A DNA stretch of 64,000 nt from an uncultured Gammaproteobacteria bacterium. GTDB taxonomy: Bacteria > Pseudomonadota > Gammaproteobacteria > Steroidobacterales > GCA-2729495. Under the pieces are notes generated by a model, which was not told the DNA's origin, made no database searches, and saw only the letters and a program-made list of their open reading frames with translations. Positions within the stretch are counted from its first letter, which is position 1. Every line of letters starts with the position of its first letter. The DNA lies in assembly GCA_937921935.1 (NCBI GenBank), contig CAKZWQ010000005.1, positions 62,001 to 126,000 of the forward strand, in the 5' to 3' direction. Made by a program: the position numbers and the translations under genes. Of the stretch, positions 38,062 to 47,371 are shown in pieces.

Positions 38062-38949
38062 TCAGAATCCGGCAGCCTGTTGGTAGGCGCCCGTGAGCTG
38101 GGCTCCCCACAGCAGGGCAATAAAGCCGGCTGCGGCCAGAAAAGGCCCGAAGGGGATGGGACGCTGGCTATCGCGACCACCCACAAGAATCATGCCGATG
38201 CCCGTGATGGCCCCGACGGCCGCGGACAAAATGATGATGACCGGTAACATTTGCCAGCCCAGCCAGGCGCCCAGGGCGCCTAGTAGTTTGAAGTCCCCGT
38301 AGCCCATACCTTCCTTGCCCGTCACCAGCTTGAACAGGTGGAAAATTGACCACAGGATCAGGTACCCGGCGATGGCCCCGATGACGGCCGAGTTCAGGTC
38401 CGTGAAAGTCGTTCCCAGGAGCGCAAAGAGAATACCCAGCCACAACAGCGGCAGGGTGATGGAGTCGGGCAGGAGCTGGTGATCCAGGTCAATGACCGTC
38501 AGGACAATCAGCGCCCAGGTCAGGATCAGGGCGGCCACGGTTTCCAGGCTGTAGCCAAAGTGCCAGGCAACGAGGGCGGACAGGGCCGCCGTGATCGCTT
38601 CCACCAGCGGATAGCGCATGCTGATGGCGACGCCGCAGGCCGCGCACTTGCCTTTCAGCAGCAGGTAACTCAGCACCGGGATGTTCTGCCAGGCCTTGAT
38701 GGGGGCGCCGCAGCCGGGGCAGCCGGAGCGGGGGGCTATCAGGTTATAGATTTCGGTGGGCTCAGGCCCTGCGGCTGCGGTGCCTTCAGCAGCCAGGATT
38801 TCCCTGGCCTGCGCCTGCCAGCCACGCTCGAGCATGATGGGCAGGCGGTGAATCACTACATTCAGAAAACTGCCGATCAACAGGCCTATCAGGCCCACGG
38901 ACCCGGCGAAAACGGCCGGCTGCAGAGTAAACAGATCAGCGAGGGTCAG
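38062..38949 (-). CDS. pilD: prepilin peptidase / N-methyltransferase PilD, probably starting at CTG
   Basis: Inner-membrane aspartyl protease that cleaves prepilins after Gly and methylates the new Phe. The cytoplasmic zinc loop has CPGC and CAAC; catalytic aspartates are in TVIDLDHQLLPD and GMGYGDFK. The only standard start codon in the N-terminal region is GTG 38898, which removes the first helix start. A CTG at 38949, overlapping the pilC stop as CTGA and preceded by GGGAG 7 nt upstream, gives MTLADLF...GSFLNVV, with GSF at residues 26-28 exactly as in Pseudomonas PilD. 295 residues. Confidence 0.92.
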   Translation of the reverse strand: MTLADLFTLQPAVFAGSVGLIGLLIGSFLNVVIHRLPIMLERGWQAQAREILAAEGTAAAGPEPTEIYNLIAPRSGCPGCGAPIKAWQNIPVLSYLLLKGKCAACGVAISMRYPLVEAITAALSALVAWHFGYSLETVAALILTWALIVLTVIDLDHQLLPDSITLPLLWLGILFALLGTTFTDLNSAVIGAIAGYLILWSIFHLFKLVTGKEGMGYGDFKLLGALGAWLGWQMLPVIIILSAAVGAITGIGMILVGGRDSQRPIPFGPFLAAAGFIALLWGAQLTGAYQQAAGF

Positions 38950-40163
38950 ATGACCGCTCCCATCTTAAAGATGGGCAGGTACATGGCGATAACCAGGCCG
39001 CCCACCAGTACGCCGAGGATGGCCATGATCATGGGCTCCAGCAAACTACTGAGGCTGTCCACCGCGTTATCCACATCGTCCTCGTAGAAGTCGGCCACTT
39101 TGGCTGACATTTCATCCAGGGAGCCTGATTCCTCTCCCACCGCGATCATCTGGATCACCATGTTGGGAAACAGTTCGGTGTTGTGCATGGCTCGCTGCAG
39201 GCGCTGGCCCGTGGAAACCTCGTCTTTCATTTCCAGCACGCCGATTTCATAAACCACGTTACCGCAAGCGCCGGCCACGGAGTCCAGGGCCTCGACCAAT
39301 GGCACACCTGCGCTGAACATGGTGGACAGGGTCCGGGCAAAGCGCGCAATGGCGGCCTTGGTCATGATGTCGCCGATAATCGGCAGCTTGAGCACGATCC
39401 GGTCCTGTATCTCGCGTATCCGCCGGGAGCGTTTCTTCATGTAAATGTAGCCGCCCACCGTACCGCCGATCACCCCGGCCACCAGCCAACCCTGGCTGCG
39501 CATGAACTCGGATAGTCCGATAACCATCCGGGTGAATGCCGGCAAGTCAGCGCCAAAGCCCTGGAACAGGTTCTCGAATTCGGGGATCACGAAAATGAGC
39601 AGAATTGTCGTTACGATGGCCGCCACCACCAGCACGGCCGCGGGATAGAACAAGGCCTTCTTGATCTTTTTCTTGATGGCCTCGGTCTTCTCTTTATAGG
39701 TGGCGATTTTATCCAGCAGGGTTTCCAGGGCACCTGCCTGCTCGCCGGCCTGAACGAGGTTGACGAAAAGGTCATCGAAATGCAGCGGATGCTTCGCCAG
39801 GGCATCTGCCAAAGCGGTACCGCCCTCGACGTCCTGCTTGATGGCCAGAATCAGTTCTGCCATGGCCGGATTTTCATGCCCGTTACCAACGATCTCGAAA
39901 GACTGAACCAGGGGAATGCCGGCGGTAAGCATGGTCGCAAGCTGACGGCTGAATACGGCGATGTCGCTGGCCGTAACTGTTCCCTTGGACTGGAACAATG
40001 TTGATTGCTTGCGCACGCGTACCGGTACCACACCCTGGCGACGCAACTCCGCTCGCAATGCGGCTTCATCCTGGGCAATGGATTTGCCCTTGATTCGATT
40101 ACCTTTGCTATCGGTCCCTTCCCAGGAGAAGGGGACTGCTTTGACTGCAATTGATCCGGCCAT
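38946..40163 (-). CDS. pilC: type IV pilus inner-membrane platform protein PilC
   Basis: GspF-family platform protein that couples PilB/PilT ATPase motion to pilin insertion. Two T2SSF repeats: FSRQLATMLTAGIPLVQSFEIV and FARTLSTMFSAGVPLVEALDSV. Three membrane helices at about 175-200, 225-245 and 375-398. The N-terminal part FSWEGTDSKGNRIKGKSIAQDE is typical of PilC. 405 residues. 61 bp separate it from pilB; pilD overlaps its stop. Confidence 0.97.
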   Translation of the reverse strand: MAGSIAVKAVPFSWEGTDSKGNRIKGKSIAQDEAALRAELRRQGVVPVRVRKQSTLFQSKGTVTASDIAVFSRQLATMLTAGIPLVQSFEIVGNGHENPAMAELILAIKQDVEGGTALADALAKHPLHFDDLFVNLVQAGEQAGALETLLDKIATYKEKTEAIKKKIKKALFYPAAVLVVAAIVTTILLIFVIPEFENLFQGFGADLPAFTRMVIGLSEFMRSQGWLVAGVIGGTVGGYIYMKKRSRRIREIQDRIVLKLPIIGDIMTKAAIARFARTLSTMFSAGVPLVEALDSVAGACGNVVYEIGVLEMKDEVSTGQRLQRAMHNTELFPNMVIQMIAVGEESGSLDEMSAKVADFYEDDVDNAVDSLSSLLEPMIMAILGVLVGGLVIAMYLPIFKMGAVI

Positions 40164-40224
40164 CAGATTCCGTTCCGTATGTTGTCAATCAGACCCGGGC
40201 GCTCTGTTTGTCGCCCGGACAATA

Positions 40225-41943
40225 CTAATCAATGGTAACGCGGTTGATTTCCTCAAGGCTGGTAATCCCGTCCTTGACTTTTTGCAGCGCGGAACGCCGC
40301 AGATCCCAGACGCCTTCCTCGGCTGCCTGCTCGGCAATCTGCACGGCGCTACCGCCCTCCAGAATGATCCGGGCGATGGTCTCGCTGACCGGCATTACCT
40401 GGTAAATACCCACGCGGCCTTTGTAGCCGTCGCTGCATTGCTTGCAGCCCACCGGTCCGTAGATCCGCAGATCGCCGACTTCATCCTTCTCGAAGCCTTC
40501 CTGTATCAGGGCCTCTTCGGGGATGTCCCGGATTTCCTTGCAGTTATCACACAAGCGTCGGGCCAGTCGCTGCGCGATAATCAGGCTCACCGAGGTGGCG
40601 ATCGCGTAAGGCTTGACGCCCATATCCACCATGCGCGTGAGAGTGCGCGGTGCATCATTGGTGTGCAGCGTAGACAGCACCAGGTGACCCGTCTGGGCTG
40701 CCTTGATGGCGATCTCCGCTGTCTCCAGGTCCCGGATCTCACCCACCATGATGATGTCCGGATCCTGGCGCAGGAAGGCTTTCAGGGATGAGGCGAAAGT
40801 CAGCCCAACCTTCTGATTTACGTTGACCTGGTTGATGCCCTGCAGGTTAATTTCCGCAGGATCCTCGGCAGTCGAGATGTTGCGGTCTTCGGTGTTGAGG
40901 ATATTCAGGCCTGTATACAGGGAAACCGTCTTACCGCTACCCGTGGGCCCGGTTACCAGGATCATCCCATAAGGCTTGGACAGGGCATGCAAATAGAGTT
41001 CTTTCTGATGGGGTTCGTAGCCCAGCGCATCGATGCCCAGCTTCGCGCTGCTGGGATCCAGAATACGCATGACGATTTTTTCGCCAAACAGGGTCGGACA
41101 ACTGTTGACACGAAAATCGATTGCACGATTGCGTGACAGGCGCATCTTGATGCGGCCATCCTGCGGGACGCGCCGCTCGGCGATATCCAGCCGCGCCATG
41201 ACTTTCAAACGGGCACAGACTTTCGGTGCCAGGGCGATAGGCGGGGCAGCCACTTGCTTGAGCACGCCATCCAGACGCGTGCGGACCCGAAAGGCTTTTT
41301 CATACGGCTCGAAGTGAATGTCCGATGCACCGCGTTTGATGGCGTCGAGCATGATCTTGTTGACGAAACGCACTACCGGCGCATCTTCCACGTCATCTCG
41401 GGTGATGTTGTCTTCCAGTTCATCATCACCACCCATGACGTCGAGGCTTTCAAGATCAAAGTCCTCTTCGTCGAAATTCGCCATGGAGGTGTCGACGGCT
41501 TCCAGCACGGTTTTAACCAGTTCATCGAGCTTGTCTTGCTCGACCACCACCGGGTCAATGCGAAAACCTGTCTGAAATTTTATTTCATCAACGGCTTGTA
41601 AATTGGTGGGGTCCGACACGCCGAGGAACAAACGTTGACCGCGGCGAACCAGGGGCATGACCCGATGCTTGTTCAGCAGTTTCTGGTCGACGGAGCGCGC
41701 CGCATCCAGGTCGAGTTCCAGGGCGCTCAGGTCCATCATGGGGACGCCGAATTCGTGAGACGCGGCGATAGCTACCTGGCGAGGATTGGCCAGCTCTTTG
41801 TCCACAAGGAAGGCCACCAGGCTTTGATTGCTGGCGCGCGCGTCCTTGAGCGCCTGCAGACAGGCGTCCTCGGACACGATCCCGTCCTGAACCAGCCGGC
41901 GGGGCAGGCCGGTTAGCGGTGCTGCAGTTGCGGAGACAGCCAT
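40225..41943 (-). CDS. pilB: type IV pilus extension ATPase PilB
   Basis: Hexameric ATPase powering pilus assembly. An N-terminal MshEN/GspE-N-type region (VSEDACLQALKDARASNQSL, EFGVPMMDLSALE) is followed by the ATPase domain with Walker A GPTGSGKT, Asp box (LNTEDRNISTAEDPAE), Walker B (DIIMVGEIRD) and His box (TGHLVLSTLHTNDA). A tetracysteine zinc motif (CDNC and CKQC) is present. 572 residues. First gene of the pilBCD-coaE-zapD run. Confidence 0.97.
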   Translation of the reverse strand: MAVSATAAPLTGLPRRLVQDGIVSEDACLQALKDARASNQSLVAFLVDKELANPRQVAIAASHEFGVPMMDLSALELDLDAARSVDQKLLNKHRVMPLVRRGQRLFLGVSDPTNLQAVDEIKFQTGFRIDPVVVEQDKLDELVKTVLEAVDTSMANFDEEDFDLESLDVMGGDDELEDNITRDDVEDAPVVRFVNKIMLDAIKRGASDIHFEPYEKAFRVRTRLDGVLKQVAAPPIALAPKVCARLKVMARLDIAERRVPQDGRIKMRLSRNRAIDFRVNSCPTLFGEKIVMRILDPSSAKLGIDALGYEPHQKELYLHALSKPYGMILVTGPTGSGKTVSLYTGLNILNTEDRNISTAEDPAEINLQGINQVNVNQKVGLTFASSLKAFLRQDPDIIMVGEIRDLETAEIAIKAAQTGHLVLSTLHTNDAPRTLTRMVDMGVKPYAIATSVSLIIAQRLARRLCDNCKEIRDIPEEALIQEGFEKDEVGDLRIYGPVGCKQCSDGYKGRVGIYQVMPVSETIARIILEGGSAVQIAEQAAEEGVWDLRRSALQKVKDGITSLEEINRVTID

Positions 41944-42214
41944 TTAATCCCTGACCCTATGAGAAAACCCCAATCTATCAGGCGCATACGCCCAACCATG
42001 TGACATAGTCTGAACAAGGCGAACCAGCCACGCAAGCGGCCGAAACCCGTTTCTTGACGCATTTCACGTTGCCGCCGCTCCTATCCCCCTGGCTTGGGCT
42101 GCAGGCCTCTATTTATGGGCGATTTCAGGTCCGGGGCCTCCCGGGGCGTATGACTGACCAGCGGTAAATCTGTCCTGCAAACGGGCACAGACAGGCCCCG
42201 GCAAGCCGGGGGCA
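41944..42214. other. pilB-pilA intergenic region
   Basis: No gene is seen here. It holds GC-rich hairpins: CCGGG GCCT CCCGG (42131-42144), and CCCCGG CAAG CCGGGG near 42196-42211, just beyond the pilA terminator. I searched by eye for a sigma-54 site in front of pilB and found none, and no convincing sigma-70 promoter either. Whether pilB has its own promoter is unresolved. Confidence 0.6.
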
Positions 42215-42215
42215 T

Positions 42216-42244
42216 AAAAAAAGGGCCCCGAAGGGCCCCTTTCC
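42216..42244 (-). terminator. intrinsic terminator of pilA
   Basis: Reading the minus strand: a stem GGGCCC / GGGCCC closed by a TTCG tetraloop, extended by a G-U and A-T pairs, is followed directly by seven T residues (42222-42216). It begins about 25 nt after the pilA stop. This is a textbook Rho-independent terminator, insulating pilB from the strong pilA promoter. Confidence 0.93.
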
Positions 42245-42266
42245 CGGACGGCAAGTCCGTCAGCTA

Positions 42267-42764
42267 TTAGCCACCGGTGCGGCAGTTCGACGGCAGATAC
42301 TGCTCATCGATGGTTCCGGCGCCCGTGTCGCCCAACATGACGGTGCCCGGAGGGGCATCACCTGCGCCACACTTCCAGGCGACACTGTTGTCAGCGGCCA
42401 GGAAGGGGGTCAGGATCAGTGTGAGGGTGTCGATATTGGAGTGGGCATCATTACCGTAAGTAATGACGATGTTGGCATTGGCGTCCACTTCCACGCCCGT
42501 GACATATTTACCGGTCGTGTCTGTGCCGTCTCCGGCGGTGTCGTCCATGCCGGCTTCGGCACGGCTGGTCGGGGCTTCGCCGCGGGCCATCCAGGTCTCG
42601 GCGATGGCCGCTTTCGCGCCAGCAGCCAGCGACAGGCCTTCAGAAACCTGTGCGCGAATGGTGTAGTCCTGGTAAGCCGGAATAGCGATGGCGGCCAGGA
42701 TGCCGATGATCGCCACAACGATCATCAGTTCGATCAGGGTAAAACCCTTTTGAACAGTCTTCAT
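42267..42764 (-). CDS. pilA: type IV major pilin PilA
   Basis: Type IVa prepilin. Short leader MKTVQKG then [20 protein letters not shown]: PilD cleaves after Gly7 and methylates Phe, with Glu5 of the mature form conserved. The hydrophobic N-terminal helix is followed by a Gly/Thr/Ala-rich globular head. Two C-terminal cysteines (in WKCGAG and SNCRTG) probably close the D-region disulfide. 165 residues. Preceded by a sigma-54 promoter and followed by a strong terminator, so it is a monocistronic, highly expressed unit. Confidence 0.96.
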   Translation of the reverse strand: MKTVQKGFTLIELMIVVAIIGILAAIAIPAYQDYTIRAQVSEGLSLAAGAKAAIAETWMARGEAPTSRAEAGMDDTAGDGTDTTGKYVTGVEVDANANIVITYGNDAHSNIDTLTLILTPFLAADNSVAWKCGAGDAPPGTVMLGDTGAGTIDEQYLPSNCRTGG

Positions 42765-42829
42765 TAGTCTCTCTCCTTGAGAATCGACAGTGCAAAAAAC
42801 ATTCGGCGCGAGGCCGGCGGAGAATATAT

Positions 42830-42845
42830 TGCAAAGGCTGTGCCA
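42830..42845 (-). promoter_or_regulatory. sigma-54 (-24/-12) promoter of pilA
   Basis: On the minus strand TGGCAC (42845-42840), 5 nt, then TTGCA (42834-42830): a perfect match to TGGCAC-N5-TTGC. Transcription would start near 42819, about 55 nt upstream of the pilA ATG. Three TGTC tetramers lie upstream (42887-42884, 42953-42950, 42960-42957), resembling the TGTC-containing PilR sites of Pseudomonas, though spacing is irregular. pilR and pilS are the next genes. Confidence 0.92.
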
Positions 42846-43005
42846 GATCTGTGAGCTTTGTCTCTAAGTGCGCGTTTTCCAAGGACAATTGATTTTCCTG
42901 CTTGTGCCCTGGCAATGACCATGAAACATAATCGCAAGCAATCAGCCCCGACAGCGGACAAATTGCGTCAGAAAGTGACGTTTTTCGTCACTCAGGGCGC
43001 CCGCG

Positions 43006-44340
43006 TCAGTCCAGACCCAGCTTCTGCATGCGATAGCGCAGGGCCCGCAGGGTCAGGCCCAGGCTCTCGGCCGTGCGGGTCTTGTTGTGACGATGTGCCT
43101 CAAGGGCTTCGCGTATCGTTTCCCGTTCCACGGATTGCAGGCGCTCGCCCAGTTCCTCAGGCCCTTCCTCGTTTGCGGGCAGGCGGCTTTGTTGCAGCTG
43201 AATATCATCGGCATCGATCCGATCGTCTGCCGCCAGGGCGATGGCGCGTTCCAGGATATTTTCCAGTTCCCGCACATTGCCGGGATAGTGATAAGCGGCC
43301 AGACGGTCCTGGGCGGCGGCGGTAAATTCCGGTACCGCTATCCCCAGTTCCCCGGCCAGGCGCTGCAGAATATGTTCGGCCAGAAGCAGCACGTCCCGGC
43401 CGCGCTCGCGCAGGGGTGGCACACGCAACTCGATGACATTGACCCGGTAATAGAGATCTTCTCGGAACTGCCCGCTGCTTACCATGGCGCGCAGATCCTT
43501 GTGCGTTGCGCTGAGTACGCGGACGTCTACCGCAACTTCCGCGGTGGCCCCCACCGGGCGTACGGACTTTTCCTGGATCACCCGCAATAGTTTCACCTGC
43601 ATGGGCAGCGGCAGGTCAGCGATCTCGTCCATGAACAGCGTGCCGCCTTCGGCTGATTGAAACAGTCCGTCCTTGTCAGCAACGGCGCCGGTGAATGCCC
43701 CTTTGCGATGGCCGAAAAATTCACTCTCCATCAGCTCAGCCGGAATCGCACCACAATTCACCGGTACGAAGGGGCCGTCGGCGCGGGCACCCTGAGCATG
43801 GATCATGCGGGCCACCAGCTCCTTGCCCGTGCCCGATTCGCCGCTGATATGCACCGGTGCCTGGCTGCGGGCCACCTTGGCGATCATGGCGCGCAGTGCG
43901 AGCATGCAATCGGATTCTCCGAGCAGGCTGCCTGACTCGCTACTGGTGTCGCCATCGCCGGGGAGCTTCAATGCCGTTTCCACCAGCTTGCGCAGGGACT
44001 GCAGGTCGACGGGCTTGGAAACAAAGTCGAAAGCACCCAGCTTCAGGGCGCGCACAGCTGTCTCCACGTTGCCATGGGCGGTGATGACGGCCACCGGCGT
44101 GCTCAGGCCCTGTTCCTGCATCCAGCCAACCAGTTCCAGGCCGTCGCCGTCGGGCAGGCGCATGTCGGTCAGGCATAGTTGGTAGTCGCGACTGTGCAGT
44201 CGCTCACGGGCGCTGGTGATGTCACCGCAACTTTCACTGTCGATCTGCATACGGCTCAGGGTGATAGCCAGCAATTCGCACAGATCCGGCTCGTCATCAA
44301 CAATCAGCGCCACCGGTTTGCTCACCTGTTTGTCTCCCAT
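43006..44340 (-). CDS. pilR: sigma-54-dependent response regulator PilR
   Basis: NtrC-family activator of pilA. Receiver domain with phospho-acceptor Asp59 (CLTDMRLPDGDG); AAA+ domain with Walker A GESGTGKE, the sigma-54 contact loop GAFTGA, and Walker B-type EGGTLFMDEIADLPL; C-terminal Fis-type helix-turn-helix (HRHNKTRTAESLGLTLRALRYRMQKLG). 444 residues. Overlaps pilS by 19 bp. Its likely target promoter begins about 160 bp beyond its own stop codon. Confidence 0.97.
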   Translation of the reverse strand: MGDKQVSKPVALIVDDEPDLCELLAITLSRMQIDSESCGDITSARERLHSRDYQLCLTDMRLPDGDGLELVGWMQEQGLSTPVAVITAHGNVETAVRALKLGAFDFVSKPVDLQSLRKLVETALKLPGDGDTSSESGSLLGESDCMLALRAMIAKVARSQAPVHISGESGTGKELVARMIHAQGARADGPFVPVNCGAIPAELMESEFFGHRKGAFTGAVADKDGLFQSAEGGTLFMDEIADLPLPMQVKLLRVIQEKSVRPVGATAEVAVDVRVLSATHKDLRAMVSSGQFREDLYYRVNVIELRVPPLRERGRDVLLLAEHILQRLAGELGIAVPEFTAAAQDRLAAYHYPGNVRELENILERAIALAADDRIDADDIQLQQSRLPANEEGPEELGERLQSVERETIREALEAHRHNKTRTAESLGLTLRALRYRMQKLGLD

Positions 44341-45962
44341 CGCCGGGGATCGGCGAAAACTATCCTGAATATGCTGCCACCCTCGTCGCGGGGTTCAAAG
44401 ATCAGCGTGGCCCGGTTACATTCGCAAAGCTCCCGCGAAATGAACAATCCCAGGCCTGTGCCGCCGGCCTGGCCTGTCGCAAAAGGTTCGAACAGACGCT
44501 CGCGCATTTCTCCGTCTATACCCGGGCCCCGGTCGGCTATCTCCAGGTAGGGCCGGCGCATGCCACTCAGGCGGCCAAAGCGAATTTCGGCCACGGGCCC
44601 CACGGCATCCTCATTGGCATACTGCAGGGCGTTCTCGCAGAGGTTCCAGAAAACCTGGCGCAGATGGCTGGGGTCCATGCGTACGCTCAGGGGCTGATCT
44701 GGCGCAGTGATAAGCAGGCTATCCGGCGACAGTTCGCAGGTGGAGACGAATTCCTTGACGAAACTGTCGACCCAGGTGCCCAGTTCAATGGATTCCGCGC
44801 GCGTGGTGTCTCGCCGCGACAGCTGCATGACATTTTCGACAATTTCACTCACACGGCTGCTGTTCATGCCGATGATGTCCAGCAGGCGTCTTTCCTCATC
44901 ACGAAGGGCGGGCGATTCGCTCAGCAACTGCGCAGCGTGACTAAGGGCGCCCACCGGGTTGCGGATTTCATGGGCGATGCTTGCGGACAGTCGGCCCAGC
45001 GCGACCAGCTTCGTTCGCCGGACTTTTTCTGCCAGCAGGCTCGCATCCTCCAGGAACATCAGCACGGGTCCGTCTTCGCTGCCTTCCAGGGGGGCGACAT
45101 AGGTGTTGATGCGCACGGTACCCCCGCCCGAAGGAAAGCCCAGGGTCGCATCGGGCCCGGCCTGGCCGGCGCGCCAGTTCCGGAGCACGCGGGCCAGCTC
45201 CGGCGAGACCTGCTGCAGGCTCAACCCGGTTTTGCGGCTATCGGCGCCGAGCAGGTCAGCGGCGGACTGGTTAATCAGGCGAATTTCGTCTGCCGCGTCG
45301 ACCACGACGAGACTTTCGCGCAGGTTCTGAATCACGTAGTCGTTCAGCTGGGCGAGATTGGCCAGGTCGATGCCACGCTGCATGGCCAGGGCTTCACTTT
45401 CCCGCAGGCGCCGGGCCAGCGGATTGGCGGCAGCAGCGACCAGGAAGATGATGGCGCCCAGGACACCGGCGGGGATGAAAGCATTGATCGGAGACAGGCC
45501 CTGGCTGAAGGCAAGAGTTTGCTCGCCCAGCACAGCCAGGGCACTGATGGCGGCTGCGAACAGGGCTCTTTCATTGCTCAGCCTGAGGCTGGCTGCGCCC
45601 ACGAGCACAATCAGCAAGCCACCAATGCCACTGGAAATGCCGCCGCCGGTATGGCTGAGCAGGGAGATGGCCAGAATATCCACCAGCAGGATAAGTGTGG
45701 GCTGGCGTCCGCGCAGCAGCAGGGCCGCTGCGCCAAAGAAGGCGTAGACGGCGGCGGTCAGGGTGAACAGCTCGGGATATCGAGCGTCCAGCAGGGGCGG
45801 ATCGCGATTGAGCAGGGCAATAAGCAGCAGCGCCAGGGCGACCAGCAGGCGAAAGGCAGCGACCAGCCGCTGGATCCGGCGCGCCGTATCGGCGGCGGGT
45901 GCCGCGGCTTCGGTGCTGCCAGTGGGCAGATGTTCTTGCAACGTGTGTTCGGCGAGGGCCAT
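44322..45962 (-). CDS. pilS: sensor histidine kinase PilS
   Basis: Membrane kinase phosphorylating PilR. Six hydrophobic segments lie in the first 200 residues, then a PAS domain (LNDYVIQNLRESLVVVDAADEIRLINQSAADLLG), HisKA with the phospho-His in SASIAHEIRNPVGAL, and HATPase_c with N box FWNLCENALQYA and G boxes DRGPGID and GGTGLGLFISREL. The ATG at 45962 (MALAEHTLQ) gives 546 residues; the frame stays open to 46139, but that part would overlap the sucC start. Divergent from sucC. Confidence 0.95.
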   Translation of the reverse strand: MALAEHTLQEHLPTGSTEAAAPAADTARRIQRLVAAFRLLVALALLLIALLNRDPPLLDARYPELFTLTAAVYAFFGAAALLLRGRQPTLILLVDILAISLLSHTGGGISSGIGGLLIVLVGAASLRLSNERALFAAAISALAVLGEQTLAFSQGLSPINAFIPAGVLGAIIFLVAAAANPLARRLRESEALAMQRGIDLANLAQLNDYVIQNLRESLVVVDAADEIRLINQSAADLLGADSRKTGLSLQQVSPELARVLRNWRAGQAGPDATLGFPSGGGTVRINTYVAPLEGSEDGPVLMFLEDASLLAEKVRRTKLVALGRLSASIAHEIRNPVGALSHAAQLLSESPALRDEERRLLDIIGMNSSRVSEIVENVMQLSRRDTTRAESIELGTWVDSFVKEFVSTCELSPDSLLITAPDQPLSVRMDPSHLRQVFWNLCENALQYANEDAVGPVAEIRFGRLSGMRRPYLEIADRGPGIDGEMRERLFEPFATGQAGGTGLGLFISRELCECNRATLIFEPRDEGGSIFRIVFADPRRWETNR

Positions 45963-46105
45963 GAGTACCCGTGGACGGACAGCCTTGACGATTATGTCTG
46001 ATCGGGCGCGACGCCGTGTGACCCAGATCCCAGTTCCCCGCCGTCGGGCGACTTCCGGCCATGGTTTCCATGCTGCGGTGATTCCCGCAAAATACGCGCC
46101 TTTCC

Positions 46106-46121
46106 GGGGCCAGTAGGCCCC
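46106..46121 (+). other. hairpin in the sucC 5' leader
   Basis: GGGGCC (46106-46111), loop AGTA, GGCCCC (46116-46121): a perfect 6-bp GC stem whose end is 16 nt before the sucC ATG. The intervening sequence has only a weak GGGA as Shine-Dalgarno. A possible promoter TTTCCA-17-CAAAAT (46065-46093) would start the mRNA a few nt before this hairpin. A role in mRNA stability or translation control is possible but not shown. Confidence 0.4.
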
Positions 46122-46137
46122 ATTTCCGGGAATTTTC

Positions 46138-47295
46138 ATGAATCTCCACGAGTATCAGGCGAAGCAACTGTTTGCCCGCTATGGCATACCGGTCAGTCAG
46201 GGCGAGGTTGCCACGATGCCGGCACAGGCCGAAGCCGCCGCCGGGCGCCTTGGCGGGCAGTTATGGGTCGTCAAAGCCCAGGTCCACGCCGGGGGGCGGG
46301 GCAAGGGCGGCGGGGTGAAGCTGGCACGCAGCCCCGAAGAGGTGCACGCGGCAGCCGATGCCATGCTGGGCGAGCGCCTGGTTACCAAGCAGACAGGATC
46401 CGAAGGCCTGCCCATCAACCAGGTTTTCGTTGAGCGCGGCAGTGACATTGAGCGCGAACTCTATCTGAGCATGCTGGTCGATCGTGCGCGTGAGCGCATC
46501 GCCATCATTGCCTCAGCAGCCGGTGGTATGGATATCGAGGAAGTGGCGGCGAACACGCCGGAGCAGATCATTACCACTTTCGTGCAGCCGGCCGCCGGAC
46601 TGCAGGCCTACCAGGCGCGGAGCATCGGCTATGCCTTGGGACTTAGTAATGAGCAGGTCAAACAGTTCGTCAATTTCGCCGGCAAGCTATATCGCCTGTT
46701 CACGGAATGCGATGCAGGCCTGCTGGAAATCAACCCGCTGATCGTGGACAAGGCCGGTGATCTGCTCGCCCTGGATGCCAAAATCAACATCGACGACAAC
46801 GCCTTGTTCCGGCACGCTGAACTGCAGGCCATGCGGGATCCGTCTCAGGAAGATGAGATGGAGCGCAGTGCAGCTGAGCATGACCTGAACTACGTCTCCC
46901 TGGACGGCAATATTGCCTGCATGGTCAACGGTGCCGGTCTGGCCATGGCGACCATGGACCTGATCAAACTGCATGGTGGCGAGCCGGCCAACTTCCTGGA
47001 TGTGGGCGGCGGCGCCACACCGGATCGGGTGGCAGCAGCTTTCAAGCTGATCCTGTCGAACACCTCAGTGGAGGCCATCCTGGTCAACATTTTCGGCGGC
47101 ATCGTGCGCTGTGACCTGATTGCCGAAGGCATTATTCAGGCGGTGCGCGAGATTCACGTCAAGGTGCCTGTGATCGTGCGTCTGGAAGGCACTAACGTCG
47201 ACAAGGGCAAGGCCTTGCTGGCCGAGAGCGGACTTGCCATTACGCCTGCCGATGATTTGACGGACGCGGCTTTGAAAGCCGTGGCCTCGGTCTGA
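46138..47295 (+). CDS. sucC: succinyl-CoA synthetase (ADP-forming) beta subunit
   Basis: TCA-cycle enzyme making succinate and ATP from succinyl-CoA. ATP-grasp N-terminus [39 protein letters not shown]; metal-binding [16 protein letters not shown]; CoA-ligase domain with [19 protein letters not shown] and [16 protein letters not shown]. 385 residues. sucD follows after 76 bp. It is placed next to pilS rather than after the 2-oxoglutarate dehydrogenase genes. Confidence 0.97.
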   Translation: MNLHEYQAKQLFARYGIPVSQGEVATMPAQAEAAAGRLGGQLWVVKAQVHAGGRGKGGGVKLARSPEEVHAAADAMLGERLVTKQTGSEGLPINQVFVERGSDIERELYLSMLVDRARERIAIIASAAGGMDIEEVAANTPEQIITTFVQPAAGLQAYQARSIGYALGLSNEQVKQFVNFAGKLYRLFTECDAGLLEINPLIVDKAGDLLALDAKINIDDNALFRHAELQAMRDPSQEDEMERSAAEHDLNYVSLDGNIACMVNGAGLAMATMDLIKLHGGEPANFLDVGGGATPDRVAAAFKLILSNTSVEAILVNIFGGIVRCDLIAEGIIQAVREIHVKVPVIVRLEGTNVDKGKALLAESGLAITPADDLTDAALKAVASV

Positions 47296-47371
47296 GGGCA
47301 GGCATCGAGACTATTTTCCCCACTTAACCAGGACGCGGCGATGGTCGCGGACTTTCGGGACAAGCTAGCCA

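Noticed and set aside
41944-42266. Second sigma-54 promoter for pilB
   Set aside because: No GG-N10-GC with flanking TGGCAC/TTGC similarity was found on the minus strand.
45963-46139. 59-residue N-terminal extension of pilS
   Set aside because: It would overlap the sucC start, is basic and lacks PilS similarity. ATG 45962 gives normal length.
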